From Tsukamurella sp. 8F (GTDB taxonomy: Bacteria > Actinomycetota > Actinomycetes > Mycobacteriales > Mycobacteriaceae), in assembly GCF_029167375.1 (NCBI RefSeq), contig NZ_JARFTP010000019.1, positions 16,943-80,942 of the forward strand: 64,000 nucleotides of DNA, given 5' to 3'. Below, one piece after another: positions 40,846 to 51,451 of the stretch; the first letter of the stretch is position 1, and each line of letters begins with the position of its first letter. The notes beneath the pieces were generated by a model. That model did not search any database and had not been told where the DNA came from. It saw only the letters and a program-made list of their open reading frames with translations. Both the position numbers and the translations under genes were made by a program.

Positions 40846-41568
40846 GTGACGGCCCCGCGCCCGGAACCGCAATCCGCGACGATGTCGATCGGGAGCGTGC
40901 TCGAGCAGCTTCGCGCGGAGTTTCCCGACGTCACCATCTCGAAGATCCGGTTCCTCGAATCCGAGGGGCTGGTGACACCGGGACGGTCGCCGTCGGGCTA
41001 CCGTCGATTCTCGACGAAGGACTGCGAGCGGCTGCGCTACGTGTTGACTGCGCAGCGGGACTACTACCTGCCCCTGAAGATCATCAAGGAGCAGTTGGAG
41101 GCGCACGACCGGGGCGATCACGTCGAGGGGCCCGCGCCGCGCGCGCCCCGCTCGCTCGCGTCGGTGCCGTCCGCGTCTGCGGGGGACTTCCTCGCGCGCC
41201 GGCAGACCCGGATCAGTCGTGCCGACCTGATCGACCGTGCGGGCTGCGACGACGCATTCCTGCGGGAGCTCGAGCGCTCTGCGCTCGTGGCCCCTGGCAA
41301 GGCGGGGTTCTTCGACGAGGACTCCGTCCAACTCGTCGTCGCCGCGAAGTCGCTCGCCGAGTACGGTTTCGAGGCGCGGCACCTGCGCGCGTTCAAGACG
41401 TCGGCCGACCGCGAGGCAGGGCTCATCGCGCAGATCGCGAATCCGATCGCCAGGGGCGGCGAGGGCGCGTCGGAGCGGGCCGCCGAACTCATCCGTGAGC
41501 TGGCGGCGTTGTCCGTCGCGTTCCACACGCAGTTGGTCAAGGCCGCCGTCAAGGACGCGGTGCGCTGA
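40846..41568 (+). CDS. ftsR: MerR-family regulator FtsR (Rv1828 type)
   Basis: A 240-residue protein with an N-terminal MerR winged helix (SIGSVLEQLRAEFPDVTISK, then IRFLESEGLVTPGRSPSGYR) and a C-terminal helical domain with a second HTH-like part (RADLIDRAGCDDAFLRELER). The Corynebacterium relative FtsR activates ftsZ; the M. tuberculosis relative is Rv1828, also next to garA. GTG 40846 is five bases after the garA stop, so the two are co-transcribed. No metal-binding cysteines of classical MerR sensors are seen. Confidence 0.88.
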   Translation: MTAPRPEPQSATMSIGSVLEQLRAEFPDVTISKIRFLESEGLVTPGRSPSGYRRFSTKDCERLRYVLTAQRDYYLPLKIIKEQLEAHDRGDHVEGPAPRAPRSLASVPSASAGDFLARRQTRISRADLIDRAGCDDAFLRELERSALVAPGKAGFFDEDSVQLVVAAKSLAEYGFEARHLRAFKTSADREAGLIAQIANPIARGGEGASERAAELIRELAALSVAFHTQLVKAAVKDAVR

Positions 41569-41665
41569 CCGCCCAGGTGTCGGCCCGGGTGCCTCACATG
41601 CGGCGCGATGGTGCGCGCGTAGACTGAGAAGACCTTCCGAACGACCATGCAGGAGGCGGGTTCTC

Positions 41666-42175
41666 ATGATCGAGATGAGTGTGGTGGGAATCCGGATGGA
41701 TCCCCCGCAGAACGATCCGGTGCTTCTCCTCCGTGAGAGCTCTGGGTCGCGGTACCTGCCGATCTGGATCGGGCAGGGTGAGGCGGCGGCCATCGCGCTG
41801 CGTCTGCAGGGGGTCGAGCCGCGCCGGCCGCTGACACATGACCTGATCGTCGACCTGATCAAGGGCATGGGCCGAGACCTCACTGAGGTTCGTATCACCG
41901 ACCTCCAGGACGGCACCTTCTACGCCGATCTCGTGCTCGACGGCGACGTGACGGTCTCGGCTCGCCCGTCGGACTCGGTTGCGGTCGCCGTTCGGTTCGA
42001 GGTTCCCATCTACGCGGAGGACCAGGTGCTCGCCGAGGCGGGCCTGGTACTTCCCGACGAGGACGAGTCCGGCGGCGATGAGCCGGAGAGTGCGCCGGAC
42101 GACGAGGTCGAGAAGTTCAAGGAGTTCCTGGACACGATCTCGGCCGACGACTTCAAGGCGCCTGACGAGCCCTGA
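41666..42175 (+). CDS. bifunctional nuclease-family protein (Rv1829 type)
   Basis: A 169-residue DUF151/BFN-domain protein: SVVGIRMDPPQNDPVLLLRE, YLPIWIGQGEAAAIALRLQG and LVLDGDVTVSARPSDSVAVA are family signatures, followed by an acidic tail. Plant relatives have DNase/RNase activity; the bacterial role is not settled. AGGAGG precedes ATG 41666. It sits between the two MerR-type genes, as in M. tuberculosis. Confidence 0.88.
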   Translation: MIEMSVVGIRMDPPQNDPVLLLRESSGSRYLPIWIGQGEAAAIALRLQGVEPRRPLTHDLIVDLIKGMGRDLTEVRITDLQDGTFYADLVLDGDVTVSARPSDSVAVAVRFEVPIYAEDQVLAEAGLVLPDEDESGGDEPESAPDDEVEKFKEFLDTISADDFKAPDEP

Positions 42176-42379
42176 GGCGGTCGGCGGTCTCCTTGTCGGT
42201 CGAAGGTCACGGTTCGATGTCAACCTCAACTTCAACTTCAGAGTTTTGGGTGTGTCGCGTTGATTCACTCGGACCGGCCGCTTAGCGTTCTTCTCGGACA
42301 CCGCGAAACGGCCCACCAGGCCGACCGGCGGGCGCGTAACCTGGAGGGGACGCGCATGGAGCGAAGAGGGAGACCGCCA

Positions 42380-43006
42380 GTGACCGATCAGGCTAACAGC
42401 GCGCCGCACACCGGCGGTGAGCACGCCTCGCCGAAGCCGGAGGTGGGCACGCAGGGCGCGCTGGACGACATCGCGCCCGGTCTCTTCCCGGGTGATGCGA
42501 TTCCAGACGACCTGCTCGGCTACCGCGGGCCGAGCGCCTGCCAGATCGCCGGCATCACGTACCGCCAGCTCGACTACTGGGCACGCACGTCGCTGGTCGT
42601 GCCGTCCATCCGCGGTGCCGCGGGATCGGGCAGCCAGCGGCTCTACTCGTTCAAGGACGTCCTCGTCCTCAAGATCGTCAAGCGCCTGTTGGACACCGGC
42701 ATCTCACTGCAGAACATCCGGGTCGCCGTCGATCACCTGCGCTCGCGTGGCGTCGAGGATCTCGCCCGGATCACCCTCTTCTCGGACGGCACCACGGTGT
42801 ACGAGTGCACCAGCGCGGAGGAGGTCGTCGACCTGCTCCAGCACGGGCAGGGTGTATTCGGTATCGCCGTCTCCGGCGCCATGCGCGAGCTGACCGGCAC
42901 CATCGCCGACTTCCCGGGTGAACGCGCCGACGGTGGCCACGCCGACGCCGCGCCCGAGGACGAGCTCGCCAACCGTCGCCGCAACCGCGCCCGCGCCACG
43001 GGCTAG
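42380..43006 (+). CDS. MerR-family transcriptional regulator (Rv1830 type)
   Basis: A 208-residue protein. Residues about 1-45 are polar; the MerR winged helix occupies about 50-125 (CQIAGITYRQLDYWARTSLV, SQRLYSFKDVLVLKIVKRLL), followed by a domain with VEDLARITLFSDGTTVYECT and a basic tail. The GTG at 42380 follows AGGGAG; ATG 42356 behind GGAGGGG is an equally good start adding eight residues. It precedes the glycine riboswitch and gcvP, as Rv1830 precedes gcvB. Confidence 0.85.
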   Translation: MTDQANSAPHTGGEHASPKPEVGTQGALDDIAPGLFPGDAIPDDLLGYRGPSACQIAGITYRQLDYWARTSLVVPSIRGAAGSGSQRLYSFKDVLVLKIVKRLLDTGISLQNIRVAVDHLRSRGVEDLARITLFSDGTTVYECTSAEEVVDLLQHGQGVFGIAVSGAMRELTGTIADFPGERADGGHADAAPEDELANRRRNRARATG

Positions 43007-43100
43007 GAATCGATTGCCCGGCGTTCGTCAGACGCTGTCCGGGTACTCACGGTACGGCCGTTCTGTTGAAGTGGGTTAGAATCACACCTGCGCTGCAACA

Positions 43101-43215
43101 CCGCGTGGGAGAGCCCAGCGGGCCTCGTCGAGGGCTCGCAGGCGCCGAAGGAGCAACACCTCTCCGTCAATCTCTCAGGCACCCGGACCACGTGGGTTGG
43201 GCGTCTCTGGAGCCG
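43101..43215 (+). promoter_or_regulatory. glycine riboswitch, single aptamer
   Basis: The conserved blocks are all present: GTGGGAGAGCCC (43106-43117), GCCGAAGGAGCAA (43144-43156), TCTCTCAGGCA (43171-43181), CGGACCACGTGGGTTGGGC (43184-43202) and CTCTGGAG (43205-43212). Only one aptamer is visible. It lies 70 bases upstream of gcvP and should switch on its expression when glycine is abundant. 43007-43284 holds nothing else. Confidence 0.92.
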
Positions 43216-43284
43216 CCCGGCGACTGAGGGGGAGGCTGTACCGGGCGTAGCGTGCGTCCGGCAACGACGCCCCGGAGGTCACCC

Positions 43285-46095
43285 GTGACTGATTCCTTCG
43301 CCGACCGCCACGTCGGCCCCGACACCGTCGAGCTCGAGCAGATCATGCGCGTCATCGGTGTCGACAGCCTGGACGATCTCGCGCGCGCGGCGGTGCCGTC
43401 GGCGATCTTGGACGATCCGACAGACAACGGCCTCGGCGTGCTGCCGGCCCCTGCGACCGAGCACGAGGCTCTCGCCGAGCTTGCTGTGCTGGCGGCGCGC
43501 AACACCGTCGACCGGTCGATGATCGGCCTCGGCTACTACGACACGCTCACCCCGCCGGTGTTGGTGCGGAACATCCTCGAGAACCCGGCCTGGTACACCG
43601 CGTACACGCCGTATCAGCCGGAGGTGAGCCAGGGACGCCTCGAGGCGCTCCTCAACTTCCAGACCATGGTCGCCGACCTCACCGGCATGGAGGTCGCCAA
43701 CAGCTCCATGCTCGACGAGGCGACCGCCGCCGCCGAGGCGATGACGCTGCTGCGCCGGGCCACCAAGTCGTCCTCGCCCCGGGTCGCGGTGGACGCCGAC
43801 GTGTTCCCCCAGACCCTCGCGGTGATCCGGACACGTGCGCGGCCACTCGGCATCGAGGTCGTCGTCGCCGACTTGGCGGGCGGCCTACCCGACGGCGAGT
43901 TCTTCGGCGTCGTCCTGCAGACCCCGGGCGCCTCGGGGCGGATCCCCGACGTCGCCGCGGTCGTCGAGGCGGCGCACGAGCGCGGTGCCCTCGTCGCCGT
44001 CGGCGCAGACCTACTTGCGATGACGCTGCTCACGCCGCCCGGTGAGCAGGGGGCCGACGCCTGCTTCGGTACGACGCAGCGGTTCGGCGTGCCGCTCGGC
44101 TTCGGCGGCCCGCATGCCGGATATCTCGCCGTGCACACGAAGCACGCCCGGCAGATCCCCGGTCGCCTCGTGGGCGTCTCCAAGGACGCCGACGGCGATC
44201 TCGCTTACCGTCTGGCGCTACAGACCCGCGAGCAGCACATCCGGCGCGAGAAGGCCACGTCCAACATCTGCACCGCCCAGGTCCTGCTGGCCGTGCTCGC
44301 TGCGATGTACGCCTCGTACCACGGCCCGGAGGGACTCACCGCGATCGCGGGCCGTGTACACGGTCACGCGGCCCGGATCGCGGCTGCCCTCGGAGACGCG
44401 GTGGTGCACGCCGACTTCTTCGACACCGTGCTCGCGAACGTCCCGGGGCGCGCAGACGAGATCGTGTCCGCCGCGAAGTCCAAGGGGTACAACCTGTGGC
44501 GTGTCGACGCCGACCACGTGTCGGTGGCGTGCGACGAGACCACGACCGACGAGGACGTTGCCGTCGTCCTGGATGCGTTCGGGGCTCCCTCGCGCCCGTT
44601 CTCCGCGGAGTTCGGCGACCGCACGTCCGAGTTCCTCACGCATCCGGCGTTCCACCGCTACCGCACCGAGACGGAGATGCTGCGTTACCTCCGCCGCCTC
44701 TCGGACAAGGACATCGCGCTGGACCGGAGCATGATCCCGCTCGGTTCCTGCACCATGAAGCTCAACGCCACGGCCGAGATGGAATCCATAACCTGGCCGG
44801 CGTTCAGCCGGTTGCACCCGTTCGCGCCAGCTGCGGACACCGTCGGGATCCGGGCTCTGGTCGCCGATCTCGAGACCTGGCTGACCGGCGTGACCGGCTA
44901 CGACCGGGTGTCGCTGCAACCGAATGCGGGCAGCCAGGGAGAGTACGCCGGGCTGCTCGCCATCCGCGAATATCACGTCTCCCGCGGCGACGAGCACCGG
45001 ACGATCTGCCTCATCCCGTCGAGCGCGCACGGCACCAACGCCGCGTCCGCGGTGATGGCCGGGCTGAAGGTGGTCGTGGTGGCGTGCCGTGAGAACGGGG
45101 ACGTCGACACCGCGGACCTCGAGGCGAAGATCGCCGCGCACGCCGCCGAGCTCGCCGCGATCATGATCACGTACCCATCGACGCACGGCGTGTACGAGCA
45201 TGAGGTGCGCGAGATCTGCGCCGCCGTGCACGACGCGGGCGGACAGGTCTACGTCGATGGCGCGAATCTGAACGCCCTTGTGGGACTTGCCCGTCCGGGC
45301 CGTTTCGGAGGCGACGTCAGCCACCTGAACCTGCACAAGACCTTCTGTATCCCGCACGGCGGGGGCGGGCCGGGCATCGGCCCGATCGGTGTCCGCGAGC
45401 ACCTCGCGCCGTTCCTTCCCGGCCACCCGCTTGCGCCCGAACTGGGAGACGGCCCAACGATCAGCGCGGCGCCCTATGGCAGCGCGTCGATACTTCCCAT
45501 CACCTGGGCGTACATCCGGATGATGGGTGCCGATGGTCTGCGGCGTGCGACCTTGACGGCGATCGCGTCGGCCAATTACATCGCCGCGAGGCTGAACGAC
45601 TACTTCCCGGTGCTCTACACGGGCGACAACGGCCGCGTCGCGCACGAGTGCATCCTCGACGTCCGCGGCATCACCAAGGCCACGGGCGTCAGCATCGATG
45701 ACGTCGCGAAGCGCTTGGCGGACTACGGGTTCCACGCGCCGACCATGAGCTTCCCGGTGGCGGGCACCCTCATGGTGGAGCCGACCGAGAGCGAGTCGCT
45801 CGCCGAGATAGACGACTTCTGCGATGCGATGATCTCCATCAAGGCCGAGATCGATCGAGTCGCATCGGGGGAGTGGCCGGTCGACGACAACCCTCTGCGC
45901 GGCGCACCGCACACGGCGGAGTGCCTGGTCGCGGACTGGGATCACCCCTACTCGCGTGAGACCGCCGTGTACCCCATGGGTCTGCCGTCCGGTGGAGCGC
46001 GAGCGAAGGTGTGGCCGGCCGTCCGGCGCATCGATGGGGTGTACGGCGATCGCAATCTGGTCTGCTCGTGCCCGCCGATCGAAGCGTTCGCGTAA
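43285..46095 (+). CDS. gcvP: glycine dehydrogenase (decarboxylating), P protein
   Basis: A 936-residue PLP enzyme that decarboxylates glycine and passes the aminomethyl group to GcvH. It is the single-chain alpha-dimer form: the N-half ([40 protein letters not shown]) and C-half ([20 protein letters not shown]) are both present. The PLP lysine is in [20 protein letters not shown] near residue 683. GTG 43285 has CGGAGG upstream. Controlled by the glycine riboswitch. gcvH is 3 kb upstream; gcvT is not in the window. Confidence 0.95.
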   Translation: MTDSFADRHVGPDTVELEQIMRVIGVDSLDDLARAAVPSAILDDPTDNGLGVLPAPATEHEALAELAVLAARNTVDRSMIGLGYYDTLTPPVLVRNILENPAWYTAYTPYQPEVSQGRLEALLNFQTMVADLTGMEVANSSMLDEATAAAEAMTLLRRATKSSSPRVAVDADVFPQTLAVIRTRARPLGIEVVVADLAGGLPDGEFFGVVLQTPGASGRIPDVAAVVEAAHERGALVAVGADLLAMTLLTPPGEQGADACFGTTQRFGVPLGFGGPHAGYLAVHTKHARQIPGRLVGVSKDADGDLAYRLALQTREQHIRREKATSNICTAQVLLAVLAAMYASYHGPEGLTAIAGRVHGHAARIAAALGDAVVHADFFDTVLANVPGRADEIVSAAKSKGYNLWRVDADHVSVACDETTTDEDVAVVLDAFGAPSRPFSAEFGDRTSEFLTHPAFHRYRTETEMLRYLRRLSDKDIALDRSMIPLGSCTMKLNATAEMESITWPAFSRLHPFAPAADTVGIRALVADLETWLTGVTGYDRVSLQPNAGSQGEYAGLLAIREYHVSRGDEHRTICLIPSSAHGTNAASAVMAGLKVVVVACRENGDVDTADLEAKIAAHAAELAAIMITYPSTHGVYEHEVREICAAVHDAGGQVYVDGANLNALVGLARPGRFGGDVSHLNLHKTFCIPHGGGGPGIGPIGVREHLAPFLPGHPLAPELGDGPTISAAPYGSASILPITWAYIRMMGADGLRRATLTAIASANYIAARLNDYFPVLYTGDNGRVAHECILDVRGITKATGVSIDDVAKRLADYGFHAPTMSFPVAGTLMVEPTESESLAEIDDFCDAMISIKAEIDRVASGEWPVDDNPLRGAPHTAECLVADWDHPYSRETAVYPMGLPSGGARAKVWPAVRRIDGVYGDRNLVCSCPPIEAFA

Positions 46096-46117
46096 GCGCC
46101 CAGGCGGCGGGCGGTCG

Positions 46118-47128
46118 TCAGCGGGCCTCGCTGTCGCCGAAGAAGGGCACCGTCGCCGTGCAGCGGATGGACGCGAGCGGCATCCGGGCGTGGTCGAGCG
46201 CGCGCCGCACCCAGTCGATGGCGCGTGGCGAGTAGTCGACGCTCAGGTGCTCGGACAGGTCCTGCGGGCAGCCGTCCTGGATGGTGACGTTGTCGACCGT
46301 CGCGCCGGGGCCCGCGGTCAGGAACGTGCGGTCGTACGGTGTCGACACCTCGTCGTAGCGCGTCGCGAGCACCGTGTACGAGATACCCGGCTCGGTGTCG
46401 CCGCCCGCCGCGAGGGTCCGGAGCAGCGGCGAATCGTAGATCTGCTGTACCCCCGAGACACCCACCACGTGGTTCAGGACCGGGTCGAGGTCCATGCCGA
46501 GGCGGTCGCGGAGGATACGGTCCAAGGCGCCGAGTCCGTCCATCGTGGTCCCGTGATTGGTCGCGGCGATCGTTACAACCTTGTCGGTGCTCCCGGCGAG
46601 GCCCTCGAAGCGGAGCATCTGCCGGATCAGCAGGCCGCCCTGGGAGTGGCCGACCAGGTCCGCCTTGCGAGCGCCGGTGTGCGCGAGCACCTGCCGGACG
46701 AATGCAGCGACCTCCTTGGCGGAGCGCTCGATCGGGCGCGCGCCGTACGCGCCGGGTGTGATGGTGAGTGGTCCGCCCTGCTCGAGGGGGTTCGACTTGC
46801 CGAAGTCGATCGCGTAGACGCAGTGGCCGTCGCGTTTCAGCCAGGGGGCCATGCCGGACCACGTGGACAGCGCGTTCTCCCACGTGCCGTGGATCAGGAT
46901 CACGGGGTACGGGTGCGCCGCGCTCGGGCGGCAGCTCCAATCGTTCGTACCGATCGGCGCGGCGTCGGGTGCCGAGACGCTCGCGAGGAATGCGGGTGTC
47001 CAGCTACGCAGGGGTGGGCCGGTCCCGGTGGTTCCCGACGCCGGCGCGGCGCCCGCGGACGGCGCGGAGGTACACGCCAGGCAGGCGACGAGGCATGCGG
47101 TCGCGAGTGCCCTGCTCAGGGGTCTCAT
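46118..47128 (-). CDS. secreted class 2 lipase (alpha/beta hydrolase)
   Basis: A 336-residue protein with a signal peptide (PLSRALATACLVACLACTSA, cleavage near AGA at residue 27). HPYPVILIHGTWENALSTWS near 72 holds the oxyanion HG, and VGHSQGGLLIRQ near 161 the nucleophile Ser; an Asp near 270 and the His in LSEHLSVDYSP complete a likely triad. Pattern and length fit the PF01674 lipase family of mycolate bacteria. Four to five cysteines suggest disulfides. It converges with gcvP, 22 bases between stops. Confidence 0.85.
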   Translation of the reverse strand: MRPLSRALATACLVACLACTSAPSAGAAPASGTTGTGPPLRSWTPAFLASVSAPDAAPIGTNDWSCRPSAAHPYPVILIHGTWENALSTWSGMAPWLKRDGHCVYAIDFGKSNPLEQGGPLTITPGAYGARPIERSAKEVAAFVRQVLAHTGARKADLVGHSQGGLLIRQMLRFEGLAGSTDKVVTIAATNHGTTMDGLGALDRILRDRLGMDLDPVLNHVVGVSGVQQIYDSPLLRTLAAGGDTEPGISYTVLATRYDEVSTPYDRTFLTAGPGATVDNVTIQDGCPQDLSEHLSVDYSPRAIDWVRRALDHARMPLASIRCTATVPFFGDSEAR

Positions 47129-47212
47129 AGCGCGACACGGTAGATACCATGCGCCCCATGCGTCACACGGTTCTTCGGTTCGAGGCCTGATCGTTACCGA
47201 TCCGGCGGTCGC

Positions 47213-48367
47213 CTACTCGGCGGTGACGGCGTCCGCGATAGCAGTGAGCGCGGACTCGGACGGCGTGGGCAGCGGCTCGAAGCGGCCGAAGGGCACCGCA
47301 TCCGTGGCCCTCGGCGTCGGCTGATTCGGAGCGCGGAATCCTGCGGCGGCGAGTTCCTTCGCGTGGTCGCCGGTTCCCAGGAAGGACACGAACTCGGCGG
47401 CGGCTTGGCTGTGCGCCTCGTCCACGCCGTCGCCCAGCGCCACGGCGGGATATGTCGCAGTCGCGGTGGCGCCCGACGGAGACACGGCCGCGAGCTTCGC
47501 ACCGGGATGTGTCTGCAGATATGCGAAGAGCTGCTGCTCGATGACGGGAACCGCGTGGATGGGGCCCGCCTTCGCGTCGCCCTCACCGGCCAGCACCGTC
47601 AGCGCCGCGTCGGCGGTGGGAGCTCGCGGCGTCGGTGCGGCCGACGCCAGTCGCGCGAGCGTCGTTCCGACCTGGGGGCCGCGTGCCGCGGCGTCGGCTA
47701 TGGGGCCGGCGGACGTGTGCGTCACAGCCGCTGCGATCGATTGCGCGGCGAGGTAGGTGCCGTCACTGGAGGCGCCGGTCGGCAGCGCCATACGCAGCGC
47801 TCCCCAGCCCTCGGCGCGCGAATCGAGCCCGTCGGCCGCCTGCAGCCCTGGGACGTCGATCCATCGCACGCCGTCTAGAGGCTTCCTCAGATCGGTCGGG
47901 ACGGCGAGCACGACGGGTGACGATACGAGGGGAGTCGGGTTCCCGGCCACAGCGGTGGCCTTCGAGGTCTTCAGCCGCGCCGCCCAGGTGGACGACGAGG
48001 GCACCCACAGGGCGGGCCGCTCGCCGTAGCGCTTGTCCCAGGTACCGACGAGACCGGCCATCGCGGTCGTCGAGGGTACGCCCGTGACATCGATCTTGAC
48101 GCAGTAGTCGTCGGCGACCGTCCGGGTGGCGTTGAATGCGAGGGCCGTCTTGGCGAGCGGCTCGTCGATGGCGGGATCGACGGCGACGTGGACCGTGAGA
48201 TCGCCCCGCACGCACTGCGCGGCGGCGGTCTTCCCCTCACGGTCCGACACCCCGCCCAACCACCTGTAGCCGATGACACCGAGCACTAGGACGGCCACGA
48301 TCGCGGCCGCCACCCACACCCATGGAGCGACCCGTCGACTGCTCGTGGCCGATCTGTGTGTACCCAT
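47213..48367 (-). CDS. Rv1836c-like extracytoplasmic binding protein, without VWA part
   Basis: A 384-residue protein with an N-terminal transmembrane anchor (VAPWVWVAAAIVAVLVLGVI, near residues 13-32) and an extracellular solute-binding-like domain: VAVDPAIDEPLAKTALAFNA, ALWVPSSSTWAARLKTSKAT, VVLAVPTDLRKPLDGVRW, GTYLAAQSIAAAV. M. tuberculosis Rv1836c, next to glcB, has this arrangement followed by a VWA domain as I recall it; here the protein ends after the binding domain (ALTAIADAVTAE). Ligand unknown. Confidence 0.65.
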   Translation of the reverse strand: MGTHRSATSSRRVAPWVWVAAAIVAVLVLGVIGYRWLGGVSDREGKTAAAQCVRGDLTVHVAVDPAIDEPLAKTALAFNATRTVADDYCVKIDVTGVPSTTAMAGLVGTWDKRYGERPALWVPSSSTWAARLKTSKATAVAGNPTPLVSSPVVLAVPTDLRKPLDGVRWIDVPGLQAADGLDSRAEGWGALRMALPTGASSDGTYLAAQSIAAAVTHTSAGPIADAAARGPQVGTTLARLASAAPTPRAPTADAALTVLAGEGDAKAGPIHAVPVIEQQLFAYLQTHPGAKLAAVSPSGATATATYPAVALGDGVDEAHSQAAAEFVSFLGTGDHAKELAAAGFRAPNQPTPRATDAVPFGRFEPLPTPSESALTAIADAVTAE

Positions 48368-48389
48368 CGCGACGAACTTACCCCACGGT

Positions 48390-49238
48390 TCAGCCGAAAA
48401 GGCCGGTCGGAGGCGCGGGTGAGTCGCCCGCATCGGCGTCGGTACGCACCCGCGCGCCGCTCGCGAACCGGGCGCCACCGAGGGCCGTCGCGGGGAACGG
48501 GTCGCCCGCGACACGCCGCGCGAGCTGCTGCTGATCCACGTCTCCGGTCACGAGGACGACGTTGCCGAACCGCCGGCCTTTGAGCACTCCCGGCTCGGCG
48601 AGCACGACGACGGGGCCGAGCGCACGCGCCACCGTCGCGGCCATCGCCCGTGCGAAAGGCAGGCCGGCACCGTCGGCGCTGTTCACGGCGACGGCCGCGC
48701 CGGGTGCGAGTAGGGGGACGAGGGAGGTGAAGAACTCGACCGTGGTGAGCGCGGCCGGGGTACGCGCCCCCGCGAAGACGTCCACGACCAGCAGCTCGAC
48801 TGCGCCGAGCATTCCGCCGGGAAGGACCGAGGCCGCAGACCGTGCGTCGGCACAGCGCACGCGGATCTGCGCACCGCGCGGGAACGGAAGGTCGCGGCGC
48901 ACGGCAGCGATCAGGTCGCGGTCGTTCTCGAGCACCTGCTGTCGTGAACCGGGCCGGGTGTGTGCGATGTACCGGGGGAGCGTCATGCCGCCACCCCCGA
49001 GATGCACCGCGGTGATCGGCCGACCCGCCGGGGCGACGAGATCCGCGACATGGCCGATCCGGCGGACGTACTCGAATACGAGGTTCGCCGGATCGCCCAG
49101 ATCGACGTAGCTCTGCGGCGTGCCGTCGACTTCGACGGCGAACGCGTCGCGCCGGTCACCGTCGGGCGTGATGCGCACCGCGCCCGACGGCCCGGCCCCG
49201 GCGGGCTGCGCGTCAGGCGCCTGAGGCCTTGAACTCAC
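48390..49238 (-). CDS. spermidine synthase-like methyltransferase-fold protein
   Basis: A 282-residue Rossmann-fold protein: [20 protein letters not shown] near residue 72 is the cofactor-binding glycine loop, [20 protein letters not shown] near 100 the second strand region, and [19 protein letters not shown] near 152 the acidic region after strand four. The overall pattern is spermidine-synthase-like, but the polyamine gatekeeper residues are not clear. It starts within the last 26 bases of glcB and shares its direction, so it is translated from the glcB message. Confidence 0.75.
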   Translation of the reverse strand: MSSRPQAPDAQPAGAGPSGAVRITPDGDRRDAFAVEVDGTPQSYVDLGDPANLVFEYVRRIGHVADLVAPAGRPITAVHLGGGGMTLPRYIAHTRPGSRQQVLENDRDLIAAVRRDLPFPRGAQIRVRCADARSAASVLPGGMLGAVELLVVDVFAGARTPAALTTVEFFTSLVPLLAPGAAVAVNSADGAGLPFARAMAATVARALGPVVVLAEPGVLKGRRFGNVVLVTGDVDQQQLARRVAGDPFPATALGGARFASGARVRTDADAGDSPAPPTGLFG

Positions 49239-51396
49239 GACGCCGTGCGTGCAGGATCGGCTCCGTGTAGCCGTTCGGCTGCCTGGTTCCCTGCAGGATC
49301 AGATCCTTCGCGGCTTGGAAGGCGATGTTGCCGTCGAAGTCCGGGGCCAGCGGCCGGTAGGCCGGGTCGCCCGCGTTCTGCTGGTCGACGACGGGCGCCA
49401 TCCGCTCGAGGCTCGCGACGACCTCGTCCTCGGTGACGATCCCGTGCTTCAGCCAGTTCGCCAGCAGCTGGCTGGAGATGCGCAGGGTGGCGCGGTCCTC
49501 CATGAGCGCGACGTCGTGGATGTCCGGGACCTTGGAGCAGCCGACGCCCTGGTCGATCCAGCGGACCACGTAGCCGAGGATCGACTGGCAGTTGTTGTCC
49601 AGTTCCTCGCGCTTCTCCTCGTCCGACCAGTCGGTCTTCGGGGCCAGCGGGATGCTGAGGATGTCGTCGACCGATGCCGGGTCGCGCTTGGCGATGTCGT
49701 TCTGCACCTCGAACACGTCGACGAGGTGGTAATGCAGCGCGTGCAGAGTCGCGGCCGTCGGCGACGGGACCCACGCGGTGGTGGCGCCCGCCTCGGGTTG
49801 TCCGATCTTCTGCTCCAGCATGTCCGCCATCAGGTCCGGCATCGCCCACATGCCCTTGCCGATCTGCGCGTGGTGCTGCAGCCCGGCGTGCAGACCGATA
49901 TCGACATTGGAGTCCTCGTACGCCTTGATCCACGTCTGCGACTTCATCTCCGCCTTGCGCACCACCGGGCCGGCGAGCATCGACGTGTGGATCTCGTCGC
50001 CCGTGCGGTCCAGGAAGCCGGTGTTGATGAACACCACGCGGTCCTGTGCCTGCTCGATGGACGCCTTGAGGTTGACGGTCGTGCGTCGCTCCTCGTCCAT
50101 GATGCCCACCTTGAGTGTGGCCGACGGCAGGCCCAGCAGCTTCTCGACGCGGCTGAACAACTCGACGGTGAACGCGACCTCCTCGGGGCCGTGCATCTTC
50201 GGCTTCACGATGTAGATCGACCCCGTCCGGGAGTTGCTCAGCCCCTCGGTGCCGAGCCCGTGGATACCCGCGAGCGAGGTGACGATCGCGTCGAGGATGC
50301 CCTCGCCGATCTCCTTACCCTCGGCGTCGAGCACGGCGTCCGTGGTCATCAGGTGGCCGACGTTGCGGACGAACAGCAACGAACGGCCGTGCAGCGTGAG
50401 CTCCGAACCGTCCGCGGCGACGTACGTGCGATCGGGATTGAGGACTCGCGTGAACGTCTTGCCGCCCTTGCTGACCTCCTCCGAGAGGTCACCCTTGTTC
50501 AGCCCGAGCCAGTTGCGGTAGCCGAGCACCTTGTCCTCGGCGTCGACGGCGGCGACGGAGTCCTCGAGGTCCATGATCGTGGTGACCGCGGACTCGACCA
50601 GAACGTCCTTGACTCCGGCCTTGTCTGTGGAGCCGATGGGCGACTCCGGGTCGATCTGGATCTCGAGGTGAAGCCCGTTGTGGCGCAGCAGGATCGCCGA
50701 CGGGGATGCCTCGTCGCCGATGCGACCTGCGTACCCGGTCGGGTCAGCGAGCCCGACGGTCTGGCCGTCGACCGTCGCCTGGAGGACGCCGCCCTCGACC
50801 GAGTACTTCGTCACGTCGGCGTGCGACCCGTGCTCGAGAGGCACGGCCTGGTCGAGGAAGTCCTTCGCGTACGCGATGACCTTGTCGCCGCGGACCTTGT
50901 TGTAACCGGGCTTGCCGCCGGGCGCCTTCTCGGCCCCATCGGTCTCCGGGATGGCGTCGGTGCCGTACAGGGCGTCGTACAGCGAGCCCCAGCGCGCGTT
51001 CGCGGCATTGATCGCGAAGCGTGCATTGAGGATCGGGACCACGAGCTGCGGGCCCGCGGTCGAGGTGATCTCGGTGTCGACGTTGTCCGTGGTGATCTGG
51101 AAGTCGTCCGGCTCCGGCACCAGGTAGCCGATATCGGTGAGGAACTGCTTGTACGCCTCGAGATCGACGGGGCCCGGGTTCTCGGTGTGGAACTCGTCGA
51201 TCTGGCGCTGCAGGTCGTCGCGGCGGGCGAGCAGATCCGCATTGCGGTGCGCGAGGTCCTCGATGAGCTGCGCTGCACCGGTCCAGAAGGCCGCCTGGTC
51301 TACGCCCGTGCCCGGGAGGGCCTCATTGTTGATGAAGTCGTAGAGCACCGTCGCGACCTGCAGGCCGTTGACGGACGTCCGGGCGGTTTCGACCAT
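49213..51396 (-). CDS. glcB: malate synthase G
   Basis: A 727-residue enzyme condensing glyoxylate with acetyl-CoA to malate in the glyoxylate shunt. Length is that of isoform G. Recognisable blocks are [20 protein letters not shown] near residue 110, [18 protein letters not shown] near 268, [20 protein letters not shown] near 386 and [16 protein letters not shown], near 425, around the Mg-binding Glu. ATG 51396 behind AGGGGAC. In M. tuberculosis glcB (Rv1837c) has the same place relative to gcvB. Confidence 0.95.
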   Translation of the reverse strand: MVETARTSVNGLQVATVLYDFINNEALPGTGVDQAAFWTGAAQLIEDLAHRNADLLARRDDLQRQIDEFHTENPGPVDLEAYKQFLTDIGYLVPEPDDFQITTDNVDTEITSTAGPQLVVPILNARFAINAANARWGSLYDALYGTDAIPETDGAEKAPGGKPGYNKVRGDKVIAYAKDFLDQAVPLEHGSHADVTKYSVEGGVLQATVDGQTVGLADPTGYAGRIGDEASPSAILLRHNGLHLEIQIDPESPIGSTDKAGVKDVLVESAVTTIMDLEDSVAAVDAEDKVLGYRNWLGLNKGDLSEEVSKGGKTFTRVLNPDRTYVAADGSELTLHGRSLLFVRNVGHLMTTDAVLDAEGKEIGEGILDAIVTSLAGIHGLGTEGLSNSRTGSIYIVKPKMHGPEEVAFTVELFSRVEKLLGLPSATLKVGIMDEERRTTVNLKASIEQAQDRVVFINTGFLDRTGDEIHTSMLAGPVVRKAEMKSQTWIKAYEDSNVDIGLHAGLQHHAQIGKGMWAMPDLMADMLEQKIGQPEAGATTAWVPSPTAATLHALHYHLVDVFEVQNDIAKRDPASVDDILSIPLAPKTDWSDEEKREELDNNCQSILGYVVRWIDQGVGCSKVPDIHDVALMEDRATLRISSQLLANWLKHGIVTEDEVVASLERMAPVVDQQNAGDPAYRPLAPDFDGNIAFQAAKDLILQGTRQPNGYTEPILHARRREFKASGA

Positions 51397-51451
51397 GATT
51401 TCAGTCCCCTTCGTCGTCGCGCTTCCTTGAGTGAAGCTGCCGACACCAAGG

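Noticed and set aside
43101..43215. Tandem glycine riboswitch
   Set aside because: Only one set of the conserved aptamer blocks is visible before the gcvP start.
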